64,000 bases of DNA from Desulfosarcina widdelii (lineage in GTDB: Bacteria; Desulfobacterota; Desulfobacteria; Desulfobacterales; Desulfosarcinaceae), in assembly GCF_009688965.1 (NCBI RefSeq), contig NZ_AP021875.1, forward strand, positions 6,262,001 through 6,326,000. The letters run 5' to 3'. Shown piece by piece: positions 17,892 through 28,121 of this stretch (its first letter is position 1; every line of letters starts with the position of its first letter). The notes under the pieces are model-generated. The model made no database searches, had not been told where the DNA came from, and was given only the letters and a program-made list of their open reading frames with translations. The position numbers were made by a program, and so were the translations under genes.

Positions 17892-18548
17892 TCATTTTCT
17901 CATGCTCGTCTGATTAGGACTGAAGGAACAGCATGTCAGGCGGTCTTCGCCGCTTTCCCAGATCATGACGACACCGAATGTCAGGGCGCCGCAGGTGACG
18001 ATGCAGGGCCGTTTGCCGGCCAGTTCGACGGTTTGTCCTGCATCCACAGGAGCGAAGTGAACCTGGCGATCGATCCGGTAAATTATTTCCGGCGTGTGAC
18101 TGTGCCCCCGCAGCAGCAGCCCGTCGGGATTTTCCTTGAAATAGGTCTCCGCGTCCCGTTTTCCGATGGTTCCGATCATGGCCGACAGCCCCAATCGTTT
18201 GACGAAGGGCCGCGAGTGGACGAAAGCAACCCGGCCAACGGTGAGCGACAGCGGCAGATCCTCCAGAAAGGAGAGCTTTTCCGGTCGGATGCCTGGATTT
18301 CTTCTCCCCCTGGCATCGGCCGTCAGCGTGTGGTCGTTGTTGCCTTTGACGGCGACGATTTCGAGTGTTCTCACCCGGTCCACGCAGGCATCGGCGGTGT
18401 CGAAGCGGTTGGAGTCGCAGATGTCTCCCAGATGCACCAACATTGTGCAGCCCTGATTTCTCAAAAAAGCGGCGCCCTTATCGATGGATTCGGGATCGCC
18501 GTGGCTGTCGGCCATGATGCCGATTTTGTGGTGAGTTTGTTTAGCCAT
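17892..18548 (-). CDS. YfcE/MJ0936-type metallophosphoesterase
   Basis: A 218-residue calcineurin-like phosphoesterase with the full metal-ligand set: IMADSHGD, VHLGDICDS, VKGNNDH, FVHSRP and LRGHSHTPE. It hydrolyses a phosphomonoester or phosphodiester, likely cytosolic. The gene is tandem with the CoA-transferase operon but 72 bases away, so co-transcription is possible. It is unrelated in detail to the broken phosphoesterase at the left edge. Confidence 0.85.
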   Translation of the reverse strand: MAKQTHHKIGIMADSHGDPESIDKGAAFLRNQGCTMLVHLGDICDSNRFDTADACVDRVRTLEIVAVKGNNDHTLTADARGRRNPGIRPEKLSFLEDLPLSLTVGRVAFVHSRPFVKRLGLSAMIGTIGKRDAETYFKENPDGLLLRGHSHTPEIIYRIDRQVHFAPVDAGQTVELAGKRPCIVTCGALTFGVVMIWESGEDRLTCCSFSPNQTSMRK

Positions 18549-18620
18549 TGATTATATAAATCGACAGGATACCATCGCTTAAAACTCAACACGTAACACT
18601 TAGAACTTTTTCAATGGGCA

Positions 18621-19757
18621 TCAAATCACACCCTCTTGTCGAAGTTTTTGGATTTCCTGCTGACCATATCCCAAATTCTCTAGAACCCGGTCGGTATGTT
18701 CGCCAAAGGTCGGTGGCGCCGAATCGATCCGACCCGGCGTTTCGCCAAACTTCACCGGAATGCCCAGGGCAGCAGTTCCTCCTTCCATTTCGCGGATCAT
18801 TTCCCGTTGAGAGAACAGTGGATCGCCCAACGCTTCGGCCACGGTCCGTACGGGGGAGACGCAGACATCCAGACCATCGAATTCCCGTTCCCAATGGTCA
18901 AGTGTTTTGTCTTTGAATGTCGATCGCAGGAACGCGATGATTTCTTCCCGGTGGGATTCATCGTATTGCAGCGGGCCATATTCCGGCTTGCCGATGCAAT
19001 CGCACACGTTCTGCCAGAAGCGGTTTTCGACGGCCCCAACGGCCAGATAGCGGCCATCGGCCGTAGCGTAGGTGTTGTAGCAGGCGTAGCGATGGGCGAG
19101 AAAGGTATCGCCCCGGGTTTGTTCGGTGCCGAATAAAGCCTGAAAAAACTGAACCGCAGGCAGCAGGCCGAGCATGCCGTCGGTCATGGAGATGTCGATC
19201 TGCTGGCCATGGCCGGTGCGCTCCCGGTGGAAAAGGGCCATGAGAATTCCCAGGGCGCCGTTCATGCCGCCGCCGACCAGGTCCGCGATCTGGATGCCCG
19301 GAATGGCGGGGGCTCGGTTTTTTTCTCCCATCAGGTCCAGCAGACCCGCGCGGCTCAGATAGTTCACATCATGGCCGGCCGCATGCTTCATGGAACCGGT
19401 CTGCCCGTAGCCGGTGATGGAGCAGTAGACGATTTTGGGATTCACCCGGCAAACGGATGCGTAGTCTACGCCCAGACGCTTGACCACCCCCGGACGGAAG
19501 CCCTCCACGACAACGTCCGCGTTTTTGACCAGTTTGAAAAAGATCTCGCGGCCTGGGCCGGATTTCAGGTTCAGGGTCATGTGCCGTTTGCTGCGGTAGA
19601 CGGGAGCAACGAACTCCCCGCTGTCCCGGTAACGCGGGTCTTCCAGGGCGATGACCCGGGCGCCGTGATCAGCAAGAAGCATGGTGCAGTAAGGACCCGG
19701 CAAGAGCCGGGACAGGTCGATGACGGTAATGCCGGATAAGGCGCCGGATGGATTCAT
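18621..19757 (-). CDS. class III CoA transferase (CaiB/BaiF family)
   Basis: A 378-residue CoA transferase/alpha-methylacyl-CoA racemase superfamily member. It starts with GITVIDLSRLLPGPYCTMLLAD, and the catalytic Asp lies in AAGHDVNYLSRAGLL. GGGMNGALGILMALFHRERT and DISMTDGMLGLL follow. It either activates an acid by CoA transfer or epimerises an alpha-methylacyl-CoA. The GHDxNY motif is shared by both, so the choice is open. The ATG lies 3 bases after the acyl-CoA dehydrogenase stop, the last gene of that operon. Confidence 0.85.
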   Translation of the reverse strand: MNPSGALSGITVIDLSRLLPGPYCTMLLADHGARVIALEDPRYRDSGEFVAPVYRSKRHMTLNLKSGPGREIFFKLVKNADVVVEGFRPGVVKRLGVDYASVCRVNPKIVYCSITGYGQTGSMKHAAGHDVNYLSRAGLLDLMGEKNRAPAIPGIQIADLVGGGMNGALGILMALFHRERTGHGQQIDISMTDGMLGLLPAVQFFQALFGTEQTRGDTFLAHRYACYNTYATADGRYLAVGAVENRFWQNVCDCIGKPEYGPLQYDESHREEIIAFLRSTFKDKTLDHWEREFDGLDVCVSPVRTVAEALGDPLFSQREMIREMEGGTAALGIPVKFGETPGRIDSAPPTFGEHTDRVLENLGYGQQEIQKLRQEGVI

Positions 19758-19760
19758 GGT

Positions 19761-20903
<1,143 letters not shown>

Positions 20904-20908
20904 AATCC

Positions 20909-22117
20909 TCAGTCTCCATGCTTGCCGATGATCGAGATGCTGCAGATGTTCTGGAACGGAAATCCGCCCAGATTGTGGGTCAGTCCGAACCGGGGATTGT
21001 CGATCTGGCGTTCGCCGGCCCGGCCCAGCAGTTGCAGGTACATTTCGTAGAGCATCCGCAGGCCCGAGGCGCCGATGGGATGGCCGAAGCACTTCAACCC
21101 GCCGTCCACCTGGCAGGGCACACCGCCGTCCCGGTCGTAAAAGCCATCCATGATGTCCTGCACCGCTTTGCCCCTGGTCGAGATATGCAGATCTTCGTAA
21201 GTGACCAGTTCGGTGATGGAGAAGCAGTCGTGAACTTCCATCATGCTGATTTCCTTGCGTGGATCGGTGATGCCGGCCTCGGCGTAGGCCTTGCGGCTGC
21301 ATTGGGTAGTGGTCATGAAGTGATCGCCGTCCCAATCGTTGTAGCCGACCTCTTCTCCGGAACTCAGTGCCAATTGAAGGGCCTTGACGGAGATGAGGTC
21401 CTTCTTGCCCAGGCTTCTGGCGATTTCCGGGGTGGTGACGATGGCGCAGGCCGATCCATCGCTGACTCCGCAGCAATCGAAAAGACCCAGCGGGTGGGCG
21501 ATGATGGGTGCGGCCATGACCTGGTCTTCGGTAACCTTTTTTCTCAGGTGGGCCTTGGGGTTGAGCAGGCCGTTGTCGTGGCTCTTGACGGAAACATGGG
21601 CCATGGCCCGTTTCAGGTCCGCGTCCTTGATGCGGTATTTGGCGGCATAGGCGCTGGCCAACTGGGCAAAGGAGCCCGGGGCTGTCAGGTTCGGCCACCA
21701 CTGCCAGGTGAGGGTGCCTGCCGACGAACCGAAGTTGGGCAATCCGCCGTAGCCGGTGTCCTTGAGCTTTTCCACGCCCAGGGCCAGGCAGATGTCGTAG
21801 GCCCCCGAGGCCACGCCGTAGACGGCGCCCCGGAAGGCTTCCGTCCCAGTGGCGCAGTAGTTCTCCACCCGGGTGACGGGGATCATGGGCAACCGCAGGG
21901 TGGTGGACAGGGGCATGGCGGTCTTGCCCACGTTGATTTCCTCCAGGCAGGTGCCGAACCAGGCGGCTTCGATCTGATTTTTCTCGATGCCCGCATCGGC
22001 CAGGCACTCTTCGAAGGCCTCCACCATCAGTTCTTCGGCCCCCATGTCCCAGCGCTCGCCGAAATGGGTGCAGCCCATGCCGATGATTGCCACTTTGTCC
22101 TTGATTCCGGTTGCCAT
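20909..22117 (-). CDS. SCP-x/acetyl-CoA acetyltransferase-type thiolase
   Basis: A 402-residue thiolase of the SCP-x-like lineage. The nucleophile Cys is in VENYCATGTEAFRGA, the His in LKCFGHPIGASG, and MMEVHDCFSITE and THNLGGFPFQN complete the family pattern. It should cleave a 3-ketoacyl-CoA, or condense in reverse. SCP-x-type thiolases often handle branched or ring substrates and often act with DUF35 zinc-ribbon partners. Here a DUF35 domain is built into the neighbouring fusion protein. Confidence 0.88.
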   Translation of the reverse strand: MATGIKDKVAIIGMGCTHFGERWDMGAEELMVEAFEECLADAGIEKNQIEAAWFGTCLEEINVGKTAMPLSTTLRLPMIPVTRVENYCATGTEAFRGAVYGVASGAYDICLALGVEKLKDTGYGGLPNFGSSAGTLTWQWWPNLTAPGSFAQLASAYAAKYRIKDADLKRAMAHVSVKSHDNGLLNPKAHLRKKVTEDQVMAAPIIAHPLGLFDCCGVSDGSACAIVTTPEIARSLGKKDLISVKALQLALSSGEEVGYNDWDGDHFMTTTQCSRKAYAEAGITDPRKEISMMEVHDCFSITELVTYEDLHISTRGKAVQDIMDGFYDRDGGVPCQVDGGLKCFGHPIGASGLRMLYEMYLQLLGRAGERQIDNPRFGLTHNLGGFPFQNICSISIIGKHGD

Positions 22118-22167
22118 GGTTCCTCCTTTATGGGGAAGGGGCGGTCGCGGCCCCTGCTGCGTTGGGG

Positions 22168-24915
22168 TTAGGCGAGCTTGAACAGCCGTTCGATCAGTTG
22201 GGATTTCATGATATCGCCTTCGATCACCAGTTTTCCCGATGTGTAGGCCTGCATGGCGGGCAACTGGCCGGTGATGAGCCGGACAAAATCGGCGTCGCCG
22301 ATTTTCAGGGTGCAGGTGGCCTTGTCCGCCTTTCCGGAAGTTACCGTGCAGGTCTGGTCCTTGACGTCAACGAACCAGTCGCCTCCCCCTGGCCCATCAA
22401 TGCAGTACTGAAACACCACATCGACGCCTGCAGCGGCATCCGCCACAAAGGCGTCGGGCATTTTCTCGAAGATGGCCGCGACGGTCAATTCCTCGTCCGA
22501 CGACGGCTCGGCGGGAGCCGGCCCGGGTGCAGCCGCCGACGAAGGCGTCATCAGGTCCATCAAAGCGGTGGTGAGGTCGGACAGTTCCCTGGCCCCTTCC
22601 ATGTTGTTGATTTGATCCCACTGGGCATGAATCTGTTCCACGGTGGGCGGCTGGTTTTCACTGCCGATGATGGCACCGGGACCGGTCATAACGGCCGCGC
22701 GGTTGGCGTAGCCCATGCCGGTGTTGAAGATGGCGCCGGTTTCGCTGCAGCGGTCGCTGCACAGATAGACCACCAGGGGCGCCACCAGTTCCGGCTTCAT
22801 CTTTGCGAACATCTCCGGCGGCAGGATGTCCTCGGTGAGCCGGGAGGCCGCCAGAGGGGCCACGGTGTTGACCTTGATGTCGTATTTGGCGCCTTCCAGC
22901 TTGAGGGTGTTCATCAGCCCCACCAGGGCCATTTTGGCGGCCGAATAGTTGGTCTGGCCGAAATTGCCGTACAGGCCTGCCGCCGATGTGGTCATAACGA
23001 TGCGCCCATACCTCTTTTCCTTCATGGCGGCAAAGGCCGGCCGGGTGACATGGCAGGCGCCGTTTAAATGCACGGCCATGACGGCATCCCAGTTTTCCGG
23101 CTCCATTTTGGTAAAGCTTTTGTCCCTTAGAATGCCGGCATTGTTGATGACGATGTCCACGCTGCCGAAGGTGTCGATTGCAGTCCGGACGATATTTTCC
23201 CCGCCCTCGACCGTGGCCACGTTGTCGTAGTTGGCCACGGCCTGGCCGCCGGCCGCCTGGATTTCGGTCACCACGAGATCCGCCGGAGAGGCGGAGCCGC
23301 CGCCGGAGCCGTCCCGGGCGCCTCCGAAATCGTTGACCACCACGCAGGCGCCGCGCCTGGCCAGTTCCAGGGCGTAGACCCGTCCCAGGCCGCCGCCGGC
23401 TCCGGTCACCACGGCCACCTGGCCGTCGAAGCGGATGCGGTTCATCAGCTCGGCGGCGCCGGGAATCGGTGTGGCTTTCCAGAAATAGTTGACGAAGCCG
23501 CGCTCCTTGTCCTCGGTTCGCTTGCGAAAGACCATGCGCATGGGCAGGCCCACCTTCAGGTCGTCCATGGTGCAGTCGGTGAAATCGGCCATCATGCGGC
23601 CGCCGCCCTCGAACTGGATCATGCCGTAGCAATGGGGCGGATCCACGGATACGGCCAGAAGATCTGCCGTGAAGGTTTTGATGGCGGCCGGCCGGTCGGC
23701 GAATTCGTAGTCCACCTGGCTGTGCATGGCACCGCAGGAGGGATTGACACAGACCTCCGTTTTGGGGAACTGGGGCGTGTCGCAGGCTTCGCAGCGTCCG
23801 CCCACGAGTCCCAGCAGCATGTGCCGTTTGCGCCACAGGGCGGTCATGGCCGTCTGGGTCGGGGCTTCGGCGCGGATGCCCATTTCGGTCTGGATCAGAT
23901 CCCGGAATTTTAAGAATTTCGGGTAGTTGTCGATGGTCAGTTTGTTGGCCAGGGAACCGTCGACACCGTCGCGTGCCGGCAGTTCGGCGATCGCATCCGT
24001 CACCCGGAAATACAGGGCATTGCATCCCTGTCCAAACCCGGCGACCAGAATGCGGTCTCCGGGACGGGCCGTTTCCAGGGCCTGGCAGAGCATGAGCAGG
24101 CTGTGAGCCGTGCCGGTCTCCCCACAGACCTCGTGAAGGTTGTCGGCCACCTTGTCCTTGTCGGCCCCCAGCAGCCGTGCGATCTTGCGGTGTTCGGCTT
24201 TGAAGAAACAGGGGAACACCAGCCGGTCCACATCCTCCATGGTAATGTTCAGCTTGGCCATCAGCCCCTGGACCGCTTCGGGGATGATCTTGGCGTAGCC
24301 TTCGTCCCGGGCCCAGCGCTCCTCCCACATGTAGTCGTAGGTTTTGCCCGAAGCCCGGTAATGGTCCACGAAGTCGTGGGACACCGAATGGCTGCCCAGA
24401 AACTCGGCGATGACGTTGTCCGATCCCACACACAGGGCGGCGGCACCGTCTCCGAACCACATTTCGTAGAAATAGGCCGCTTTGGTTTCCCGGCGGTCGG
24501 CGGCGGCCACCATAACCTGTTTGCGGTCGCCGGCCTTCACGGCATCCAGGGCGCTGATCAATGCGCTGGTGCCGGCTTTCTGGGAAGCGGAGAAATCGGC
24601 GGCCAGGATTTCGTTTTTCAGGTTCAGGGCCGTGGCCGCGATGCCGGCATTCTGGCGGTCGGCAAAGGGCAGGGTCGTGGAGGCCAGGTAGAGGCCGTCA
24701 ATTCCGGATTTATCGATTCCCGTGAGGCAGGCCCGCGATGCGGTCACGGCCATGGTGAGGCTGTCCTCGTCCCAGTTGCACATGGATCGCTCGCCCTGGG
24801 CCACCATGACGGTAGCCGGGGCGAACCAGCCCATGCTTTGAAAGATGGCCATGCGCTCGAGGCGCAGGCGGGGGATGTAGGCGCCGAAGGAGGTAATGCC
24901 AATAATTTCAGCCAT
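22168..24915 (-). CDS. four-domain fusion: HMG-CoA-synthase-like, DUF35, SDR, SCP2
   Basis: A 915-residue protein. (1) Residues 1-~330 are an HMG-CoA-synthase-like condensing fold. (2) Residues ~350-480 are a DUF35 zinc-ribbon/OB-fold with CEACDTPQFPKTEVCVNPSC. (3) Residues ~490-740 are a short-chain dehydrogenase like that of peroxisomal MFE-2: VVTGAGGGLGRVYALELARR, INNAGILRDKSF, and catalytic TTSAAG and YSAAK. (4) Residues ~805-915 are an SCP2 lipid-binding domain ending GDIMKSQLIERLFKLA. In domain 1 the Cys position of ACKAGT-type archaeal enzymes is Gln (FSASQKAGTSAL), and the catalytic His region reads VFPCFFKAEH, so ordinary condensation chemistry looks lost. GAGGAG precedes the ATG. 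Confidence 0.9.
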   Translation of the reverse strand: MAEIIGITSFGAYIPRLRLERMAIFQSMGWFAPATVMVAQGERSMCNWDEDSLTMAVTASRACLTGIDKSGIDGLYLASTTLPFADRQNAGIAATALNLKNEILAADFSASQKAGTSALISALDAVKAGDRKQVMVAAADRRETKAAYFYEMWFGDGAAALCVGSDNVIAEFLGSHSVSHDFVDHYRASGKTYDYMWEERWARDEGYAKIIPEAVQGLMAKLNITMEDVDRLVFPCFFKAEHRKIARLLGADKDKVADNLHEVCGETGTAHSLLMLCQALETARPGDRILVAGFGQGCNALYFRVTDAIAELPARDGVDGSLANKLTIDNYPKFLKFRDLIQTEMGIRAEAPTQTAMTALWRKRHMLLGLVGGRCEACDTPQFPKTEVCVNPSCGAMHSQVDYEFADRPAAIKTFTADLLAVSVDPPHCYGMIQFEGGGRMMADFTDCTMDDLKVGLPMRMVFRKRTEDKERGFVNYFWKATPIPGAAELMNRIRFDGQVAVVTGAGGGLGRVYALELARRGACVVVNDFGGARDGSGGGSASPADLVVTEIQAAGGQAVANYDNVATVEGGENIVRTAIDTFGSVDIVINNAGILRDKSFTKMEPENWDAVMAVHLNGACHVTRPAFAAMKEKRYGRIVMTTSAAGLYGNFGQTNYSAAKMALVGLMNTLKLEGAKYDIKVNTVAPLAASRLTEDILPPEMFAKMKPELVAPLVVYLCSDRCSETGAIFNTGMGYANRAAVMTGPGAIIGSENQPPTVEQIHAQWDQINNMEGARELSDLTTALMDLMTPSSAAAPGPAPAEPSSDEELTVAAIFEKMPDAFVADAAAGVDVVFQYCIDGPGGGDWFVDVKDQTCTVTSGKADKATCTLKIGDADFVRLITGQLPAMQAYTSGKLVIEGDIMKSQLIERLFKLA

Positions 24916-24930
24916 ATCAACTCCTCATGG

Positions 24931-25055
24931 GGCAATTCCGTAAGAAACCCGATATCTTCGTTACGCTTCATCCCTCGTCACTACGGAGTACGTCCGGGTA
25001 CGCCTCGTTCCTCGGGACTCGCAAGCCTCGATCTCGGCTCTCTTACGAAATTGCC
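24931..25055. repeat. dispersed inverted-repeat element R1, copy 3
   Basis: A 125-base copy with ends GGCAATTCCGTAAGAAACCC and the complementary right end TCTTACGAAATTGCC. The core TTCGTTACGCTTCATCC and GGGACTCGCAAGCC match the other copies. It separates the two fusion genes, possibly giving a hairpin in their shared transcript. Confidence 0.82.
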
Positions 25056-25116
25056 TGAAATTAAAGTTTTATTCTCATCGTTTTGAATTTCTATCGCTAC
25101 TTATCCGCATTCATGC

Positions 25117-27231
25117 TCAACTCAGCCGGAACAGCTTCTCGATCAGTTGGGATTTCATGATATCCCCCTCGATTTTCAGTTTTCCCGACGTGTAGGCCTG
25201 CATGGGGGGAAACTGGCCGTTCATCATGCTCAGAAAATCCTCGTCCCCGATTTTCAAGGTGCAGGCGGGACTGCCGTGGACACCGGTGGCCACGTCGCAG
25301 CTGCCATCCTTGACGATGCAGTGCCAGTCGCCACCGTCGTCGCCGGAAATATTGTACTGGAAGACCACGTCCACCCCTTTTGCGGCTTCGGGTACGAAGG
25401 CGCCGGGCATTGCCTCGAACACGGCTGCCGTCGATACAAAGCCCTTTGCGGCTTCGGCCGGGGCGCCTGCAGCCGGCGCCTGGAAGGCCGCCAGGGCGTC
25501 TCCGACCTGGGCGTTGAGATCGCGATACTCCTTGCCGCCGGCAAGATCCGAAATCGCTTTCAAATTCTCCAGGATTATTTCGGGGCTGGGGTCCTCGCCG
25601 TCTTTGACCAACACCCGGCCGGGGCCGGTCACCACGGCAGCCCGGTTGAAGAATCCCATGCCGGCATTGTAAATGTTGCCGCTGACCGGACAGCGGTCCG
25701 AACAGAGGTAGAGCACCAGCGGGGCGACATATTCGGGCTTGGAGCGAGCGAACAGATCCGGCGGCATGACATCCTCGGTGAGGCGCGAGGCGGCGATGGG
25801 GGCCACGGTGTTGACCTTGATGCCGTACTTGGCGCCTTCCAGCTTGAGGGTGTTCATCAGGCCCACCAGGCCCATTTTGGCCGCCGCGTAGTTGCTCTGT
25901 CCGAAGTTGCCGTACAGGCCGGCCGCCGAGGTGGTCATCACGATACGGCCGTAGCCGTTCGCCTTCATGGCGGCAAAGGCCGGCCGGGTGACGTTGTAGG
26001 CGCCTTTCAGGTGGACATCCAGCACCGCCTGCCAGTTGTCGGGCTCCATTTTAACGAAGCTCTTGTCCCGCAGGATGCCGGCGTTGTTGATCAGGATATC
26101 CACCGAACCAAAGGTATCTTGGGCGGTTTTAACGATGTTGGCCCCGCCTTCGGCCGTGGACACGTTGTCGTAGTTTGCCACCGCCTGGCCGCCGGCTTCC
26201 CGGATTTCCGCCACCACCTGGTCCGCAGGGGAAGCGGACCCTGCGCCTGCGCCGTCGCGTGCGCCGCCGAGATCGTTGACCACCACGTTGGCGCCCCGCC
26301 GGGCCAGTTCCAGGGCATAGGCCCGGCCCAAGCCGGCACCGGCGCCGGTAACGATGGCCGTGCGGCCGTCGAACCGGATCTCATCTTTGGGGATGTCGCC
26401 GTACTCGAATTCGCCGTTGTCGATGACGATTTCGCCGCTTTCCGCGTTGACCGTGCGCCACACCGCCCGGCCGTCGCCGGTTTTCCAGATCAGGGTGCGG
26501 ATGGGGACGCCCGGGTACAGGGTTTTAGAGAAGCGGCAGGCCATGCGCCGAACCTGTTCGGGGCGCCCCGGAACCAGGGAGGCGATCAGGGCCCGGCAGG
26601 CGAAGCCATGGGTACACAGTCCGTGCATGATGGGCTTTTCGAATCCGGCCATCTTGGCGAATTCCGGGTCCACGTGCAGGTGGAAAACATCCCCGGAGAG
26701 GCGGTAGATCAGGGGCTGGTTCAAGGATGGAGCGGCCTCGACCGTAAAATCGGGCTCCCGGTCTGGAAACACCACCGGTTCTTTTTTGCGGTCCTTGCCG
26801 CCAAAGCCACCATCCAGGCGGCCGAAAATGGTGACGACGCTGGTGAAAAGCTTTTTGCCGCTGGAGTGGACCGTCTCGCTGTCGTAGACGATCAAGGCGC
26901 CCTTGTCTTTGCCCTTGTCATAGTAGTCCACGATCTTGCCGGTGGTGGTCAGGGTGCCCTCGGAGGGGATGGGGTTGTGGAAAATCAACTCCTGCTCCCC
27001 ATGCAGAATACCCGCCAGGTTGACCCCCGAGGCGATGGCCGCCTGGGACAGAAAGTCGAAGATCATGGCAATGGAAAAACTGGGAATCACCTTCAGATCT
27101 TTTTCATAGCAGTAGTCCAGTTCGGAAAATCCCGACCCGACCCCCAAGGCATACAGGACCGCATCTTTCCAGGTGTAGTCCTTTTTCATGGGGCCGATGG
27201 GTTTTCCGATGGCATCCATGTTGAGTGCCAT
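25117..27231 (-). CDS. three-domain fusion: MaoC-like hydratase, SDR, SCP2 (permuted MFE-2)
   Basis: A 704-residue protein. Residues 1-~290 are a double hot-dog hydratase-2 with the catalytic segment YRLSGDVFHLHVDP followed by GFEKPIMHGLCTHG, with both Asp and His in place. Residues ~300-560 are an MFE-2-type SDR with TGAGAGLGRAYALELARRG, NNAGILRDKSF, TTSAAG and YAAAK. Residues ~600-704 are an SCP2 domain. Eukaryotic MFE-2 is SDR-hydratase-SCP2, so the first two modules are swapped here. It should hydrate an enoyl-CoA and oxidise the 3-hydroxyacyl-CoA. GGGAGGAACACC precedes the ATG. It is the first gene of the operon. Confidence 0.92.
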   Translation of the reverse strand: MALNMDAIGKPIGPMKKDYTWKDAVLYALGVGSGFSELDYCYEKDLKVIPSFSIAMIFDFLSQAAIASGVNLAGILHGEQELIFHNPIPSEGTLTTTGKIVDYYDKGKDKGALIVYDSETVHSSGKKLFTSVVTIFGRLDGGFGGKDRKKEPVVFPDREPDFTVEAAPSLNQPLIYRLSGDVFHLHVDPEFAKMAGFEKPIMHGLCTHGFACRALIASLVPGRPEQVRRMACRFSKTLYPGVPIRTLIWKTGDGRAVWRTVNAESGEIVIDNGEFEYGDIPKDEIRFDGRTAIVTGAGAGLGRAYALELARRGANVVVNDLGGARDGAGAGSASPADQVVAEIREAGGQAVANYDNVSTAEGGANIVKTAQDTFGSVDILINNAGILRDKSFVKMEPDNWQAVLDVHLKGAYNVTRPAFAAMKANGYGRIVMTTSAAGLYGNFGQSNYAAAKMGLVGLMNTLKLEGAKYGIKVNTVAPIAASRLTEDVMPPDLFARSKPEYVAPLVLYLCSDRCPVSGNIYNAGMGFFNRAAVVTGPGRVLVKDGEDPSPEIILENLKAISDLAGGKEYRDLNAQVGDALAAFQAPAAGAPAEAAKGFVSTAAVFEAMPGAFVPEAAKGVDVVFQYNISGDDGGDWHCIVKDGSCDVATGVHGSPACTLKIGDEDFLSMMNGQFPPMQAYTSGKLKIEGDIMKSQLIEKLFRLS

Positions 27232-27386
27232 GGTGTTCCTCCCTTCTTGCTGGCAGACAGAGAAATTGTTGTTTACCGTCGGTGTTGGTTTGCCGCCGTT
27301 CAGCGATCAATCGGTCAGCACTATATGAATTTCCTTCAGATTGAACCGGCAAATACCCGCTTTGCGGAGCCATTGGCGAATTGTTT

Positions 27387-28046
27387 TTAGCCGCTTTTAG
27401 GTATTGCCGCGCCCGCGGTGTTCGTGCTGACGGTAAAGGCCGGAATCAACAGGTCTTTCAAAGTTTCTTTTACAACGTCCAGATATTCGGATTGCTCCAC
27501 TTCCAAAATGGGCCGAAAGAAGCTTTCCCCGGAGATGAAGTTCAGCACGGCGTTCCACAGGATCATGATGCGCGCTTTGGCCTGGGGACTGACGTGTTCC
27601 TTGTCGTCGGCCAGTCTCATGGCAATGGCGATGTTGGCGATGTGCCCGGCCACCTTTTCGTCCAAACTGACTTCGGTTTTCGAATTGCTGAAATAGCCCA
27701 GCAGCAGCAGGTTGGAGATTTCGGGGGATTCGTGCAGGTAATCGCACATGACCTCGATGGCGATGTCCAGGCGATCAGACAGGTCTTTGCCTCTGGAACG
27801 GCGTTCGATGACGGCAAACTGCTCTTCGATGCCCTCGTTCAGGTCGGTGATCACCGCCTCGTACAGATCGGCCTTTTCCCCCCAGTGATAATAGAGTGTG
27901 GAGATGTCGATGCCGACCTCCTTGGCGATCATGCGGGTCGTCGTCCCCTGAAAGCCGTATTCGCCGAACAGTTTTCTGGCAGCGGTCAGAATCCTGGCCT
28001 TGTTGGAGTCCGGATTTTTCCTGGCCTTTTCAAGTGTAGAGGGCAT
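27387..28046 (-). CDS. TetR-family transcriptional regulator
   Basis: A 219-residue regulator. The N-terminal helix-turn-helix is RILTAARKLFGEYGFQGTTT followed by MIAKEVGIDISTLYYHWGEK. The rest is a helical ligand-binding domain of TetR type. It is encoded on the same strand, 155 bases upstream of the MaoC fusion operon, which is the likely target. Acyl-CoA or a pathway intermediate is the expected ligand; that is inference. A perfect palindrome lies 75 bases upstream of its start. Confidence 0.88.
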   Translation of the reverse strand: MPSTLEKARKNPDSNKARILTAARKLFGEYGFQGTTTRMIAKEVGIDISTLYYHWGEKADLYEAVITDLNEGIEEQFAVIERRSRGKDLSDRLDIAIEVMCDYLHESPEISNLLLLGYFSNSKTEVSLDEKVAGHIANIAIAMRLADDKEHVSPQAKARIMILWNAVLNFISGESFFRPILEVEQSEYLDVVKETLKDLLIPAFTVSTNTAGAAIPKSG

Positions 28047-28121
28047 CGACGGTCGTCCGTTGGTAAAAAATTATGAATTCGGGAAGTTGATAAAGACCAA
28101 TAGATGTTTTCCAATAAATGT

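Noticed and set aside
22658..24460. 600-codon frame on the same strand inside the four-domain fusion
   Set aside because: The product is rich in Arg, Gly and Pro and has no domain. It is an out-of-frame shadow.
25147..27390. 747-codon open frame antisense to the MaoC-SDR-SCP2 gene
   Set aside because: The antisense product is low-complexity Gly/Ala/His/Val with no motif, while the sense frame is fully explained.
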